This document shows, one piece after another, positions 44,342-52,949 of a stretch of DNA of 64,000 nucleotides (within the stretch, counting starts at the first letter, position 1; the number at the start of each line of letters is the position of its first letter). The DNA comes from Streptomyces sp. PH10-H1. Its GTDB lineage: Bacteria > Actinomycetota > Actinomycetes > Streptomycetales > Streptomycetaceae. The notes beneath the pieces are model-generated. The model worked only from the letters and a program-made list of their open reading frames with translations. It did no database searches and was not told the DNA's origin. The position numbers and the translations under genes were made by a program. The stretch is from NCBI RefSeq assembly GCF_030063355.1, contig NZ_JASISZ010000026.1, positions 19,067 to 83,066 of the forward strand. The letters are read 5' to 3'.

Positions 44342-45320
44342 ACGAGGTGGGGACGGGAACGGGGACGTTCCAGTACGCGTAGTCGTAGGCGTCGCCCGGG
44401 GAGACGTCGACCTCGACGGACTCGTAGTCGGCGTTGGGGACGACGACGATGAAGTCCAGGGACCGTACGGCGCCGGGGGCGAGCTGGCCGCTGAAGCCGT
44501 CCTGCCCCGATATGTCCTTCAGCGGGTTGTCACCCTCCTGGTCCGCGTACGCGGACACATCCCCGTAGTCCAGGTTCTCGGTGCCGCCGCCGGTGTTCTT
44601 CACCGTGACGGTGAACTTCAGTGCGCTGCCGCCGCCCTGGGTGGCCGGCGGCCGGCCGGAGTCCTGGACGCCGTCGATGGTGACTTGCAGCCCGCTGTCA
44701 TACCTGGCGGTCTCGCCGACGGCCAGCGGTGAGCCATAGGTGCCCCGGTCGGGCTCCCGCATTCCGCTCCCGTTGTCCAGCCAGCCGCGATTGACCGACA
44801 GTCCTATGGTCACCAGCATCCCGGCGGACAGCACGGTCGCGGTGATGCCGAGGATCAGGCCGGCCAGGGCCTGCCCGCCGTTGGTCGATTCGCCGCGCTT
44901 GGCGATCCGCCGGCCGACGATCCCGAAGATGATCGCGGCGATGCCCAGCGGGGCGCCGAGGATCGCGAAGACGCACATGACCGACAGGACCACGCCGACG
45001 ATGCCCAGGACGAGCGCGGTGAGGCCGAAGCCGTTGCGCGGTGTTGGGGACCAGCCGCCGTACGGACCCATCAGGTAGCCGGGTTGGTAGCCGCCCGCTC
45101 CCTGGTACTGCTCGTACTGACCCGGCTGGTCGTACTGACCCGACGGGTCGTACCCGTAGGCACCGTCGCCGTACGCTTCCGCGCCCGGCGCCAGCGGCGG
45201 GGGCGGCGGCAGCGGCGGGCCGGAGTCCGCCGGGCGCGGTCCCGGTCCTGCCTGCGACGGGACGTCCGCGGGCGGTGCCCAGGGATTGCGGGGCGCGGGG
45301 CTATCGGGCTGGTCGGACAT
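44340..45320 (-). CDS. DUF4190/DUF4352-type membrane protein
   Basis: A 326-aa protein. A ~110-residue Pro/Gly/Tyr-rich N-terminus (many QYDQPGQYEQY-like units) precedes two adjacent helices of a DUF4190 domain (LTALVLGIVGVVLSVMCVFAILGAPLGIAAIIFGIVG), a third helix (LAGLILGITATVLSAGMLVTIGL) and an extracytoplasmic immunoglobulin-like DUF4352 domain (ALKFTVTVKNTGGGTENLDYGDVSAYAD). The start is ATG 45320, where GAGG lies upstream, not the longer frame to 45470. Such proteins are abundant in Streptomyces; function is unknown. Confidence 0.8.
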   Translation of the reverse strand: MSDQPDSPAPRNPWAPPADVPSQAGPGPRPADSGPPLPPPPPLAPGAEAYGDGAYGYDPSGQYDQPGQYEQYQGAGGYQPGYLMGPYGGWSPTPRNGFGLTALVLGIVGVVLSVMCVFAILGAPLGIAAIIFGIVGRRIAKRGESTNGGQALAGLILGITATVLSAGMLVTIGLSVNRGWLDNGSGMREPDRGTYGSPLAVGETARYDSGLQVTIDGVQDSGRPPATQGGGSALKFTVTVKNTGGGTENLDYGDVSAYADQEGDNPLKDISGQDGFSGQLAPGAVRSLDFIVVVPNADYESVEVDVSPGDAYDYAYWNVPVPVPTS

Positions 45321-45442
45321 TGCGGCCTTCCTCTGACTACGTCCGGCAATGCTATGGCCTGCGTCGGGCAGCGGAAGGCCCTCGCGGAGCCCCGGCCGCC
45401 GTCTACGATGACAACACCGTTGACTTGCGCAGGAGGATCCGC

Positions 45443-46486
45443 ATGACCGACACCGCACCCGGACCCGCACCCGGCCTGGACGCCTTCATCGCCGGACTGC
45501 CCAAGGCCGAGCTGCATGTCCACCATGTGGGGTCCGCGTCGCCGAGGATCGTCGCCGAGCTGGCCGCCCGCCACCGGGACTCCCGGGTACCCACCGATCC
45601 CGCCGCGCTGGCCGAGTACTTCACCTTCCGTGACTTCGCTCATTTCATCGAGGTGTACCTGTCGGTCGTCGATCTGATCCGGGACGCCGAGGACGTGCGG
45701 CTGCTGACCTTCGAGGTCGCCCGCGACATGGCCCGGCAGAACATCCGCTACGCCGAGCTCACCGTCACCCCGTACTCCTCGACCAGCCGCGGGATTCCGG
45801 ACCGCGCCTTCGTCGAGGCGATCGAGGACGCCCGCAAGGCCGCCGAGGCCGAGCTGGGGGTCGTGCTGCGCTGGTGCTTCGACATCCCCGGCGAAGCGGG
45901 GCTGCCCTCCGCCGAGGAGACCGCGCGGATCGCGACCGAGCTGCGGCCCGAGGGGCTGGTCAGCTTCGGGCTCGGCGGACCCGAGATCGGGGTGCCGCGG
46001 TCGCAGTTCAAGCCGTACTTCGACCGGGCCCGCGCCATCGGCCTGCACAGCGTCCCGCACGCGGGCGAGACCACCGGCCCGGAGACCGTCTGGGACGCCG
46101 TCGACCTGCTGGGCGCCGAGCGGATCGGGCACGGCACCAGCTCGGTCCAGGACCCGCGGCTGCTGGAGCACCTGGCGGAACACCGCATCGCGCTGGAGGT
46201 CTGCCCGACCTCCAACATCGCGACCCGAGCGGTCCGCACCCTCGACGAGCACCCCCTGCGGCAGATGGTCGAGGCCGGAGTCCTGGTCACCATCAACAGC
46301 GACGACCCGCCCATGTTCAGCACCGACCTGAACAAGGAGTACGCGATCGCCGCACGCCTCCTGGACCTGGACGCGGCCGGTATCGCCGGGCTGGCGAAGA
46401 ACGCCGTCGAGGCGTCATTCCTCGACGCGCCGGGCAAGGCGCGGATCGCCGCCGAGATCGACGCGTACACGGCCGCGTGGCGGTAG
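45443..46486 (+). CDS. Adenosine deaminase-like amidohydrolase, probable aminofutalosine deaminase
   Basis: A 347-aa metal-dependent TIM-barrel deaminase. The zinc ligands are His25 and His27 in ELHVHHVGS (adenosine deaminases usually have HVHLDGS), with SVPHAGE (His/Glu), RIGHGTS and TINSDDPPMF supplying the rest. The HVHHVG variant and the chromosomal location match what I recall of the S. coelicolor enzyme that deaminates 6-amino-6-deoxyfutalosine in the futalosine menaquinone pathway. Adenosine deaminase activity is the alternative. ATG 45443 has AGGAGG. It overlaps the next gene by 10 nt. Confidence 0.82.
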   Translation: MTDTAPGPAPGLDAFIAGLPKAELHVHHVGSASPRIVAELAARHRDSRVPTDPAALAEYFTFRDFAHFIEVYLSVVDLIRDAEDVRLLTFEVARDMARQNIRYAELTVTPYSSTSRGIPDRAFVEAIEDARKAAEAELGVVLRWCFDIPGEAGLPSAEETARIATELRPEGLVSFGLGGPEIGVPRSQFKPYFDRARAIGLHSVPHAGETTGPETVWDAVDLLGAERIGHGTSSVQDPRLLEHLAEHRIALEVCPTSNIATRAVRTLDEHPLRQMVEAGVLVTINSDDPPMFSTDLNKEYAIAARLLDLDAAGIAGLAKNAVEASFLDAPGKARIAAEIDAYTAAWR

Positions 46487-47157
46487 CTGTCGCCCATCGC
46501 GGCGACCCGTACCATCACCGCGAGAACACCCTCCCGTCGCTGCGTTCCGCCCTGCGGGCGGGCGCCGACGCGGTGGAGATCGACGTACGCCTCACCCGCG
46601 ACGGCGTCCCCGTGCTGCTGCACGACCCGACGCTGAGGCGGCTGTGGGGGCACAGGACCGCCGTCGCCGATCTCACCTCGGACCGGCTGCGGCGGCTCAC
46701 GGCCGACGGCGTACCCACGCTGCACGACGCGCTGACCGCCGTCGCCGAGCACGGGACCGGCCGGGCGCTGCTCGACCTGACCGCCGAGGATCAGGCAGGC
46801 CCGACGGTGGCCGCCGTACGGGACGCGGGGGCGGAGAGCCGCGCCTACTACTGCGGCGAGTTCACCGCGATGTTCGCGGTGCGCCGGTACGACCCGGCCG
46901 CCGAGATCGCGCTGACCTGGAAGACCTCGGTGCTCCCGCCCGCGGAGCTGCTCACCGCCGTCCAGCCGCGCTGGATCAACCTCCAGTTCGGCCTCGTCAG
47001 TCCGCCGCTGGTCCGCTGGGCGCGCGAACGCGATCTGCTGGTGGCGGCCTGGACCGCCGACATGCGGCGCACGATGGCGCGGCTGCTCGGCATGGGCGTC
47101 GACTCGGTCACCACGAACCGCCTCGACGTCCTGCGCGAACTCCTCGACGACCGCTGA
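46477..47157 (+). CDS. Glycerophosphodiester phosphodiesterase family protein
   Basis: A 226-aa GDPD. The start is GTG 46477, which overlaps the end of the deaminase gene; the protein then begins MAVAVAHRGDPYHHRENTLP, the catalytic HRG motif, followed by AGADAVEIDVRLTRDGVPVLLHDPTL, the metal-binding ExD and the second catalytic His. The C-terminus has AWTADMRRTMARLLGMGVDSVTTNRLD. It would hydrolyse glycerophosphodiesters to glycerol-3-phosphate plus alcohol. No signal peptide is seen, so it acts in the cytoplasm. The frame upstream of 46477 is the deaminase in another phase. Confidence 0.87.
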   Translation: MAVAVAHRGDPYHHRENTLPSLRSALRAGADAVEIDVRLTRDGVPVLLHDPTLRRLWGHRTAVADLTSDRLRRLTADGVPTLHDALTAVAEHGTGRALLDLTAEDQAGPTVAAVRDAGAESRAYYCGEFTAMFAVRRYDPAAEIALTWKTSVLPPAELLTAVQPRWINLQFGLVSPPLVRWARERDLLVAAWTADMRRTMARLLGMGVDSVTTNRLDVLRELLDDR

Positions 47158-47186
47158 ACGACCGGTGAGCTCCGGGCGCCCGCAGC

Positions 47187-48359
47187 TCACAGACCCACGA
47201 TCTGGTTCCACCGCTGCTCGAACTCCGGGCGCTCCTGCGGTGTGATGTCGCGGGCCACCGCGAGCCGCTTGCGCATCGCGTCGTCCGGGAAGATCAGCGG
47301 GTCCCCGGCCAGCGCTGCGGTGCCCTCGTCCTTGGACGAGGCGAGCACATCGCGGGCGGCCGGCACCGGGCAGACGTAGTTGACGTAGGCCGCGAGTTCG
47401 GCGGCGACCTCGGGGTCGTAGTAGTAGTCGACCATCGCCTCGGCGTTGCTCTTGTGCGCGGCCCGGTTCGGGATCATCAGGCTCTCCGCCCACAGTTCGG
47501 CGCCCTCCTCGGGCACGACGAACTTGATGTGCGGGTTGTCCGACTGCAGCTGGACGACATCGCCGGAATACGCCTGGCAGGCCAGGACGTCGCCCGACGA
47601 CAGGTCCTTGGTGTAGTCGTTCCCGGTGAAGCGCCGGATCTGCTTGCTGCGCACCAGGGTTTCCACCTGGTCCGTCATCCGGTGGAAATCGTCCGCCGTC
47701 CAGTTCCGGATGTCGACGCCCTGCCCCTGCATGAGCAGCGCGAACGCCTCGTCCATCCCGGACAGCAGCGTCACCTTGCCCTTGAGGTCAGGAGCCCACA
47801 GGTCCGAGACGTGCTTGATCTCGCGGCCCAGCGCCTTGCTGTTGTAAGCGATGCCGGTGATCCCGGACTGCCACGGCACGGCGAATCTGCGGCCGCGGTC
47901 GAAGGCGGGGTCGCGCAGCAGCGGGTCGAGGTATTTGGTGACGTTCGGCTGCCGGGCGCGGTCCATCTCCTGCACCCAGCCGAGCCGTACATAGCGCGCC
48001 GACATCCAGTCGCTGACGACGATCAGGTCGCGGCCGATGTCCTGATGGTTCATCAGGGCGGGGCTGACCTTCCCGAAGAACTCGTCGTTGTCGTTGATCT
48101 CCTCGGTGTACTTGACCTTGATCCCGCTGCGCTCGCTGAAGGCGTCGAGCGTCGGCCGCTTCTTCGCGATCTTCGCGTCGATATCGATGTACAGCGGCCA
48201 GTTCGCGAAGTTCAGCGTCTTGTCCTGCGCTGAGCGGTCGCGTGCCGCCCGGTCCGCCGCGTTGATGTGCGCCGGGGGTACACCGCATGCCGAGGCGGCG
48301 GCCAGCAGCCCTGCCAGCCCGAGTCCGCGCAGCACCGTACGACGGGAGAGATCACTCAT
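47187..48359 (-). CDS. Second PotD-like substrate-binding lipoprotein (orphan)
   Basis: A 390-aa protein with SRRTVLRGLGLAG (twin-arginine) at residues 5-17 and a lipobox-like ASAC. The mature part matches the first PotD: LNFANWPLYIDIDAKIAKKRPTLDAFSERSG, KYTEEINDNDEFFGKV, RSKQIRRFTGNDYTKDLSSGDVLACQAYSGDVVQLQSDNP. No permease or ATPase gene accompanies it, so it probably feeds the PotABC system at 36600-39474 or another permease. ATG 48359 has GGGAGGG; GTG 48368 is an alternative. It converges on the GDPD gene. Confidence 0.9.
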   Translation of the reverse strand: MSDLSRRTVLRGLGLAGLLAAASACGVPPAHINAADRAARDRSAQDKTLNFANWPLYIDIDAKIAKKRPTLDAFSERSGIKVKYTEEINDNDEFFGKVSPALMNHQDIGRDLIVVSDWMSARYVRLGWVQEMDRARQPNVTKYLDPLLRDPAFDRGRRFAVPWQSGITGIAYNSKALGREIKHVSDLWAPDLKGKVTLLSGMDEAFALLMQGQGVDIRNWTADDFHRMTDQVETLVRSKQIRRFTGNDYTKDLSSGDVLACQAYSGDVVQLQSDNPHIKFVVPEEGAELWAESLMIPNRAAHKSNAEAMVDYYYDPEVAAELAAYVNYVCPVPAARDVLASSKDEGTAALAGDPLIFPDDAMRKRLAVARDITPQERPEFEQRWNQIVGL

Positions 48360-48468
48360 GCGGGCCACCCTCCCGGTCGGACGATGCCCGGGGCAACCGG
48401 CGATCCGTCAGCCGTACCCCCCAACTGCCTGACACTGTGTCTCGCCGCCGCGCCGTACGGGCCGGGAC

Positions 48469-48513
48469 GCACGACGGCCCCGGACGCGTCCTCCGCGTCC
48501 GGGGCCGTCGTGC
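48469..48513 (-). terminator. Perfect 20-bp terminator hairpin
   Basis: Arms at 48469-48488 and 48494-48513 are perfectly complementary over 20 bp with a TCCTC loop. It lies 13 nt past the stop of the second aminobutyraldehyde dehydrogenase gene on the minus strand and before the orphan potD gene. It separates the two minus-strand transcripts. Confidence 0.85.
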
Positions 48514-48525
48514 CGCAGGGCGGGG

Positions 48526-49962
48526 TCAGCCGTCCAGGGACGTCATGACGTGCTTGATGCGGGTGTAGTCCTCGAAGCCGTACGCGGAGAGGTCCTTGCC
48601 GTAGCCGGACTTCTTGAAGCCGCCGTGCGGCATCTCGGCGACCAGCGGGATGTGGGTGTTGATCCACACACAGCCGAAGTCGAGCCGCTTGGACATCCGC
48701 ATCGCGCGGCCGTGGTCCTTGGTCCACACCGAGGAGGCGAGGGCGAAGTCGACGCCGTTGGCGTACTCGACGGCCTGGTCCTCGTCCGTGAACGGCTGGA
48801 TGGTGATGACCGGTCCGAAGACCTCGTTCTGGATGATCTCGTCGTCCTGCTTGAGGCCGGAGACGACGGTCGCGGCGTAGAAGTAGCCCTTCTCGCCGAC
48901 ACGGTGGCCGCCCGCCTCGACCTTGGCGTGCGCGGGGAGCCGCTCGATGAAGCCGCTGACCTGGGCGAGCTGGTTGGCGTTGTTCAGCGGGCCGTAGAGC
49001 ACGTCCTCGTCGTCCGCGGCGCCGGTCTTGGTGTCGGCGGCGGCCTTGGCGAGCGCAGTGGTGAACTCGTCGTGGATCGACTCGTGGACGAGTACGCGGG
49101 TGGCGGCCGTACAGTCCTGGCCGGCGTTGAAGAATCCCGCGACCGCGATGTCCTCGGCGGCCTTGGCGATGTCCGCGTCGCCGAACACGACGACGGGGGC
49201 CTTGCCGCCGAGCTCCAGGTGGACGCGCTTGACGTCCTTGGCGGCGCTCTCGGCGACCTGCATGCCGGCGCAGACGGAACCGGTGATGGAGGCCATCGCC
49301 GGGACCTTGTGCTCGACCATGGCGCGGCCGGTCTCGCGGTCGCCGCAGACGACGTTGAAGACGCCCTTGGGCAGCACCTCACCGAGGATCTCGGCGAGCA
49401 GCACCGTGGAGGCGGGGGTGGTGTCCGACGGCTTGAGGACGACGGTGTTGCCCGCGGCGATCGCCGGGGCGAACTTCCAGACGGCCATCATCATCGGGTA
49501 GTTCCACGGCGCGACCTGGGCGCAGACACCGATCGGCTCGCGCCGGACGATGGAGGTCATGCCCTCCATGTACTCGCCGGCGGAGCGGCCTTCGAGCATC
49601 CGGGCCGCACCCGCGAAGAAGCGGATCTGGTCGACCATCGGCGGCAGTTCCTCGCTGGCCGTGAGCCCGAGCGGCTTGCCGGTGTTCGCGCTCTCGACGG
49701 CGACCAGCTCGTCCGCCCGTGCCTCGATCGCGTCGGCGACCTTCAGCAGCGCCTTCTGGCGTGCGGACGGCGTGGCGTCGCGCCAGGCCGGGAACGCTGC
49801 CTCCGCGGCGGCCATCGCGGCGTCGACGTCGGCGGCGGCGGAGAGCGGCGCGGTGGCGTAGACCTCACCGGTGGCCGGGTCGACCACATCCGTGGTCCTC
49901 CCGTCAGCGGCGTCGCGGAACTCTCCATTGATGTAGTTGCGCAGACGCTTGAGCTCGCTCAC
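48526..49962 (-). CDS. Gamma-aminobutyraldehyde dehydrogenase (copy 2)
   Basis: A 478-aa ALDH closely resembling copy 1 (40811-42325): APWNYPMMMAVWKFAPAIAAGNTVVLKPSD, catalytic Glu in HLELGGKAPVVVFGDAD, catalytic Cys in NAGQDCTAATR, and the ending EMPHGGFKKSGYGKDLSAYGFEDYTRIKHVM. It should oxidise 4-aminobutanal made by the transaminase at 50644-52005. ATG 49962 has AGGAGAGG upstream. It is divergent from the Lrp regulator gene and ends at the 20-bp hairpin. Confidence 0.91.
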   Translation of the reverse strand: MSELKRLRNYINGEFRDAADGRTTDVVDPATGEVYATAPLSAAADVDAAMAAAEAAFPAWRDATPSARQKALLKVADAIEARADELVAVESANTGKPLGLTASEELPPMVDQIRFFAGAARMLEGRSAGEYMEGMTSIVRREPIGVCAQVAPWNYPMMMAVWKFAPAIAAGNTVVLKPSDTTPASTVLLAEILGEVLPKGVFNVVCGDRETGRAMVEHKVPAMASITGSVCAGMQVAESAAKDVKRVHLELGGKAPVVVFGDADIAKAAEDIAVAGFFNAGQDCTAATRVLVHESIHDEFTTALAKAAADTKTGAADDEDVLYGPLNNANQLAQVSGFIERLPAHAKVEAGGHRVGEKGYFYAATVVSGLKQDDEIIQNEVFGPVITIQPFTDEDQAVEYANGVDFALASSVWTKDHGRAMRMSKRLDFGCVWINTHIPLVAEMPHGGFKKSGYGKDLSAYGFEDYTRIKHVMTSLDG

Positions 49963-50066
49963 TGCACCTCTCCTGTCCTTTGTCCGATGGGTGAGACGCT
50001 TCCAGAGTAATCGCAGCCTAGTCGCACCACGGCCGTGTTCGACATACCTGGATCCTCAAAACAATG

Positions 50067-50081
50067 GAATCAGTGAGATTC
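50067..50081. promoter_or_regulatory. GAATC-N5-GATTC palindrome between ALDH copy 2 and the Lrp gene
   Basis: GAATCAGTGAGATTC (50067-50081) is a perfect 5-bp inverted repeat with 5-nt spacer, a size and form like Lrp/AsnC operators (15-bp palindromes). It lies in an AT-rich patch about 85 nt from the Lrp-type start and 105 nt from the ALDH start. Autoregulation and control of the divergent ALDH by the Lrp protein is the simplest reading. Confidence 0.5.
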
Positions 50082-50152
50082 TTGCCCTAGAACTACGGAT
50101 TTAATCGTTCAGGGGTTGCGGGACCGTCGACCTCTACTGCACAGTGGGGCCC

Positions 50153-50641
50153 GTGGCCACTCGTAGTACAGATCCGAAGAGCACCACCGGCTCCGGAGCT
50201 CTCGACTCCGTCTCCAAGGCGATCATCGAGCAGCTCCAGGAGGACGGGCGCAGGCCCTATGCCGCTATCGGCAAGGCCGTCGGCCTGTCGGAGGCGGCAG
50301 TACGGCAGCGCGTCCAGAAGCTGCTCGATCAGGGCGTCATGCAGATCGTCGCCGTGACCGACCCGCTCACCGTCGGTTTCCGGCGGCAGGCGATGGTCGG
50401 CATCAATGTCGAAGGTGACATAGAGCCGGTCGCCGACGCCCTCGCCGAGATGGGCGAGGTCGAGTACGTCGTCATCACGGCGGGGTCCTTCGATCTGCTG
50501 ATCGAAATCGTCTGCGAGGACGACGACCACCTGCTGGAAATGATCAACAAGCGGATCCGCGCGCTGCCCGGCGTGCGGACCACCGAGAGTTTCGTTTACC
50601 TGAAGCTCCGGAAGCAGACCTACACCTGGGGAACCAGATAG
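50153..50641 (+). CDS. Lrp/AsnC family transcriptional regulator
   Basis: A 162-aa protein. The HTH is in ALDSVSKAIIEQLQEDGRRPYAAIGKAVGLSEAAVRQRVQKLLDQGVMQIVAVTDP; the RAM ligand/oligomerisation domain follows (EVEYVVITAGSFDLLIEIVCEDDDHLLEMINKRI...VRTTESFVYLKL). It resembles the regulators next to polyamine transaminase genes in Streptomyces. GTG 50153 is preferred; GTG 50144 adds three residues. The transaminase ATG lies 2 nt past its stop, so the two are co-translated. Confidence 0.9.
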   Translation: MATRSTDPKSTTGSGALDSVSKAIIEQLQEDGRRPYAAIGKAVGLSEAAVRQRVQKLLDQGVMQIVAVTDPLTVGFRRQAMVGINVEGDIEPVADALAEMGEVEYVVITAGSFDLLIEIVCEDDDHLLEMINKRIRALPGVRTTESFVYLKLRKQTYTWGTR

Positions 50642-50643
50642 CC

Positions 50644-52005
50644 ATGAGCGCGGACCTCTCGAAGACCGCGTACGACCACCTGTGGATGCACTTCACCCGC
50701 ATGTCGTCGTACGAGAACGCCCCTGTGCCGACCATCGTGCGCGGCGAGGGCACGTACATCTACGACGACAAGGGCAAGAAGTACCTCGACGGCCTCTCCG
50801 GCCTGTTCGTGGTCAACGCCGGTCACGGCCGCCACGAGCTCGCCGAGACCGCGTACAAGCAGGCGCAGGAACTGGCCTTCTTCCCCATTTGGTCGTACGC
50901 CCACCCCAAGGCTGTGGAACTGGCCGAGCGGCTGGCGAACTACGCCCCCGGCGACCTGAACAAGGTCTTCTTCACCACCGGTGGCGGTGAAGCGGTCGAG
51001 ACCGCCTGGAAGCTGGCCAAGCAGTACTTCAAGCTCACGGGTGAGCCGACCAAGTACAAGGTCATCTCCCGTGCGGTCGCCTACCACGGCACCCCGGCGG
51101 GCGCCCTGTCGATCACCGGCCTGCCGGCGCTCAAGGCGCCGTTCGAGCCGCTGGTCCCCGGTGCCCACAAGGTGCCGAACACCAACATCTACCGCGCCCC
51201 GCTCTTCGGCGACGACCCGGTGGCCTACGGCCGCTGGTGCGCCGACCAGATCGAGCAGGAGATCCTCTTCGAGGGTCCCGAGACCGTCGCGGCCGTGTTC
51301 CTGGAGCCGGTGCAGAACGCCGGCGGCTGCTTCCCGCCGCCGCCCGGGTACTTCCAGCGGGTCCGCGAGATCTGCGACCAGTACAACGTGCTGCTCGTCT
51401 CCGACGAGGTCATCTGCGCCTTCGGCCGCCTCGGCACCATGTTCGCGTGCGACAAGTTCGACTACGTGCCGGACATGATCACCTGTGCCAAGGGCATGAC
51501 TTCGGGCTACTCCCCGATCGGCGCCTGCATCATCTCCGACAAGCTCGCCGAGCCGTTCTACAAGGGCGAGAACACCTTCCTGCACGGCTACACGTTCGGC
51601 GGCCACCCGGTCTCCGCGGCCGTCGGGATCACGAACCTCGACATCTTCGAGCGCGAGGGCCTCAACCAGCACGTGCTCGACAACGAGGGCGCGTTCTTCT
51701 CGACGCTCAAGAAGCTGCACGACCTGCCGATCGTCGGAGACGTCCGCGGCAACGGCTTCTTCTACGGCATCGAGCTGGTCAAGGACAAGGTCACCAAGGA
51801 GTCCTTCACGGACGAGGAGACCGAGCGCGTCCTGTACGGCTTCCTCTCCAAGGCGCTCTTCGAGAACGGCCTGTACTGCCGTGCCGATGACCGCGGCGAC
51901 CCGGTCATCCAGCTCGCGCCGCCGCTGATCTCCACCCAGGAGACCTTCGACGAGATCGAGGGCATCCTGCGGGCGGTCCTCACCGAGGCGTGGACGAAGC
52001 TCTAA
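50644..52005 (+). CDS. Class III aminotransferase (putrescine--pyruvate/omega-amino acid type)
   Basis: A 453-aa PLP enzyme. The cofactor lysine is Lys283 in ITCAKGMTSGYSPIGA; LLVSDEVICAFGRLGTMFACDKF provides the PLP Asp; FFTTGGGEAVETAWKLAKQYF and AYHGTPAGALSITG bind the phosphate. The HLWMHFTR start and length match the SpuC/omega-transaminase group, which deaminate putrescine or other diamines onto pyruvate. The product, 4-aminobutanal, is the substrate of the neighbouring dehydrogenase. It is co-transcribed with the Lrp gene. Confidence 0.9.
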   Translation: MSADLSKTAYDHLWMHFTRMSSYENAPVPTIVRGEGTYIYDDKGKKYLDGLSGLFVVNAGHGRHELAETAYKQAQELAFFPIWSYAHPKAVELAERLANYAPGDLNKVFFTTGGGEAVETAWKLAKQYFKLTGEPTKYKVISRAVAYHGTPAGALSITGLPALKAPFEPLVPGAHKVPNTNIYRAPLFGDDPVAYGRWCADQIEQEILFEGPETVAAVFLEPVQNAGGCFPPPPGYFQRVREICDQYNVLLVSDEVICAFGRLGTMFACDKFDYVPDMITCAKGMTSGYSPIGACIISDKLAEPFYKGENTFLHGYTFGGHPVSAAVGITNLDIFEREGLNQHVLDNEGAFFSTLKKLHDLPIVGDVRGNGFFYGIELVKDKVTKESFTDEETERVLYGFLSKALFENGLYCRADDRGDPVIQLAPPLISTQETFDEIEGILRAVLTEAWTKL

Positions 52006-52030
52006 CCGCTACGCGGTGTTTCCGTAGGCC

Positions 52031-52072
52031 GCAAGCGCCGGCCGGGCTGAATGCAGCCCGGCCGGCGCTTGC
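52031..52072 (+). terminator. Perfect 19-bp terminator hairpin after the transaminase gene
   Basis: Arms at 52031-52049 and 52054-52072 are fully complementary over 19 bp with an AATG loop, 25 nt past the transaminase stop codon. No U-tract follows, as is usual in streptomycetes. The rest of the 215-nt gap to the ABC gene shows no gene. Confidence 0.85.
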
Positions 52073-52220
52073 GTGCGGCCGTCCGGACGATCCGCCGTCG
52101 AGCCTCACCCGCGCGCCGCCGCACCCTCAGTAAGGTGCCAACGCAGTGATCCGGCAGTGACCGGTCTCCCCCGCATTCGTTGACCGGATCAGGGGGAACG
52201 ACTCGCGGAGGTAATCGGCA

Positions 52221-52949
52221 ATGGTGGCCCCGCCCGACAACGATGTGCTCTGGGCCCGCGCCCTGCGCCACGCCCACCAGGGCTCACCCGCACTGCTCGG
52301 CGTCTCGCTGGGCGTACGCGACGGCGAGATCCTCGGTGTGCTGGGGCCCCGTGGCTCGGGCAAGACCACACTTCTGCGCTGCCTGTCAGGACAGCTGCTG
52401 CCGGACCAGGGCGAAGTGTGGTTCAACAGCGCGCCCGTGCACACCCTCCCGCTGCTCGCGCGCGAGCGGCTGCGCCGTGACCGCTTCGGATGGATCGGCA
52501 GCACCCCGCAGCTGCTGCCCGAACTCACCGCCCGGGAGAACGCCGCCCTCCCTCTCCTGCTCTGCGGCCATCCGCACCGCACCGCCAAGATCACCGCCCA
52601 GGAGTGGCTGGACCGCCTCGACGTCGGCTCGGTGGCCCGCAAACGCCCCGCAGAGCTGCTCCAGGCGCAGCGCCAGCGGGTGGCCATCGCCCGCGCCCTG
52701 GTCACCCTCCCCGAGGTAATCTTCGCCGACGAGCCCACCGCCCCGCTGCACCGCGCGGACCGCTCCCAGGTGCTTCGTACGCTGGCCAGCGCCGCGCGCT
52801 CGCACGGCATCACCGTGGTGCTCGCCACCAGCGATCCCGAGGTGGCCTCGCTCGCCGACCGGGTGATCACCCTGGTCGACGGCCGGCCGGCCGCGGCCAT
52901 GCCGGCTCAGGACCGGGAGGGCGCCGCGTCGTGCTCAGCCTCCGTGTAG
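52221..52949 (+). CDS. ABC transporter ATP-binding protein with degenerate signature
   Basis: A 242-aa ATPase. Walker A is GPRGSGKTT (residues ~39-47), the Q-loop region is STPQLLPELTAREN and Walker B is VIFADEPTAPL. The position of the LSGGQ signature reads LLQAQ before RQRVAIARAL, so the canonical signature is lost, and the H-loop position reads LATSDPEV, with no His. The order resembles LolD/MacB-like exporters. It overlaps the permease gene by 19 nt. ATP hydrolysis may be impaired; substrate is unknown. Confidence 0.85.
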   Translation: MVAPPDNDVLWARALRHAHQGSPALLGVSLGVRDGEILGVLGPRGSGKTTLLRCLSGQLLPDQGEVWFNSAPVHTLPLLARERLRRDRFGWIGSTPQLLPELTARENAALPLLLCGHPHRTAKITAQEWLDRLDVGSVARKRPAELLQAQRQRVAIARALVTLPEVIFADEPTAPLHRADRSQVLRTLASAARSHGITVVLATSDPEVASLADRVITLVDGRPAAAMPAQDREGAASCSASV

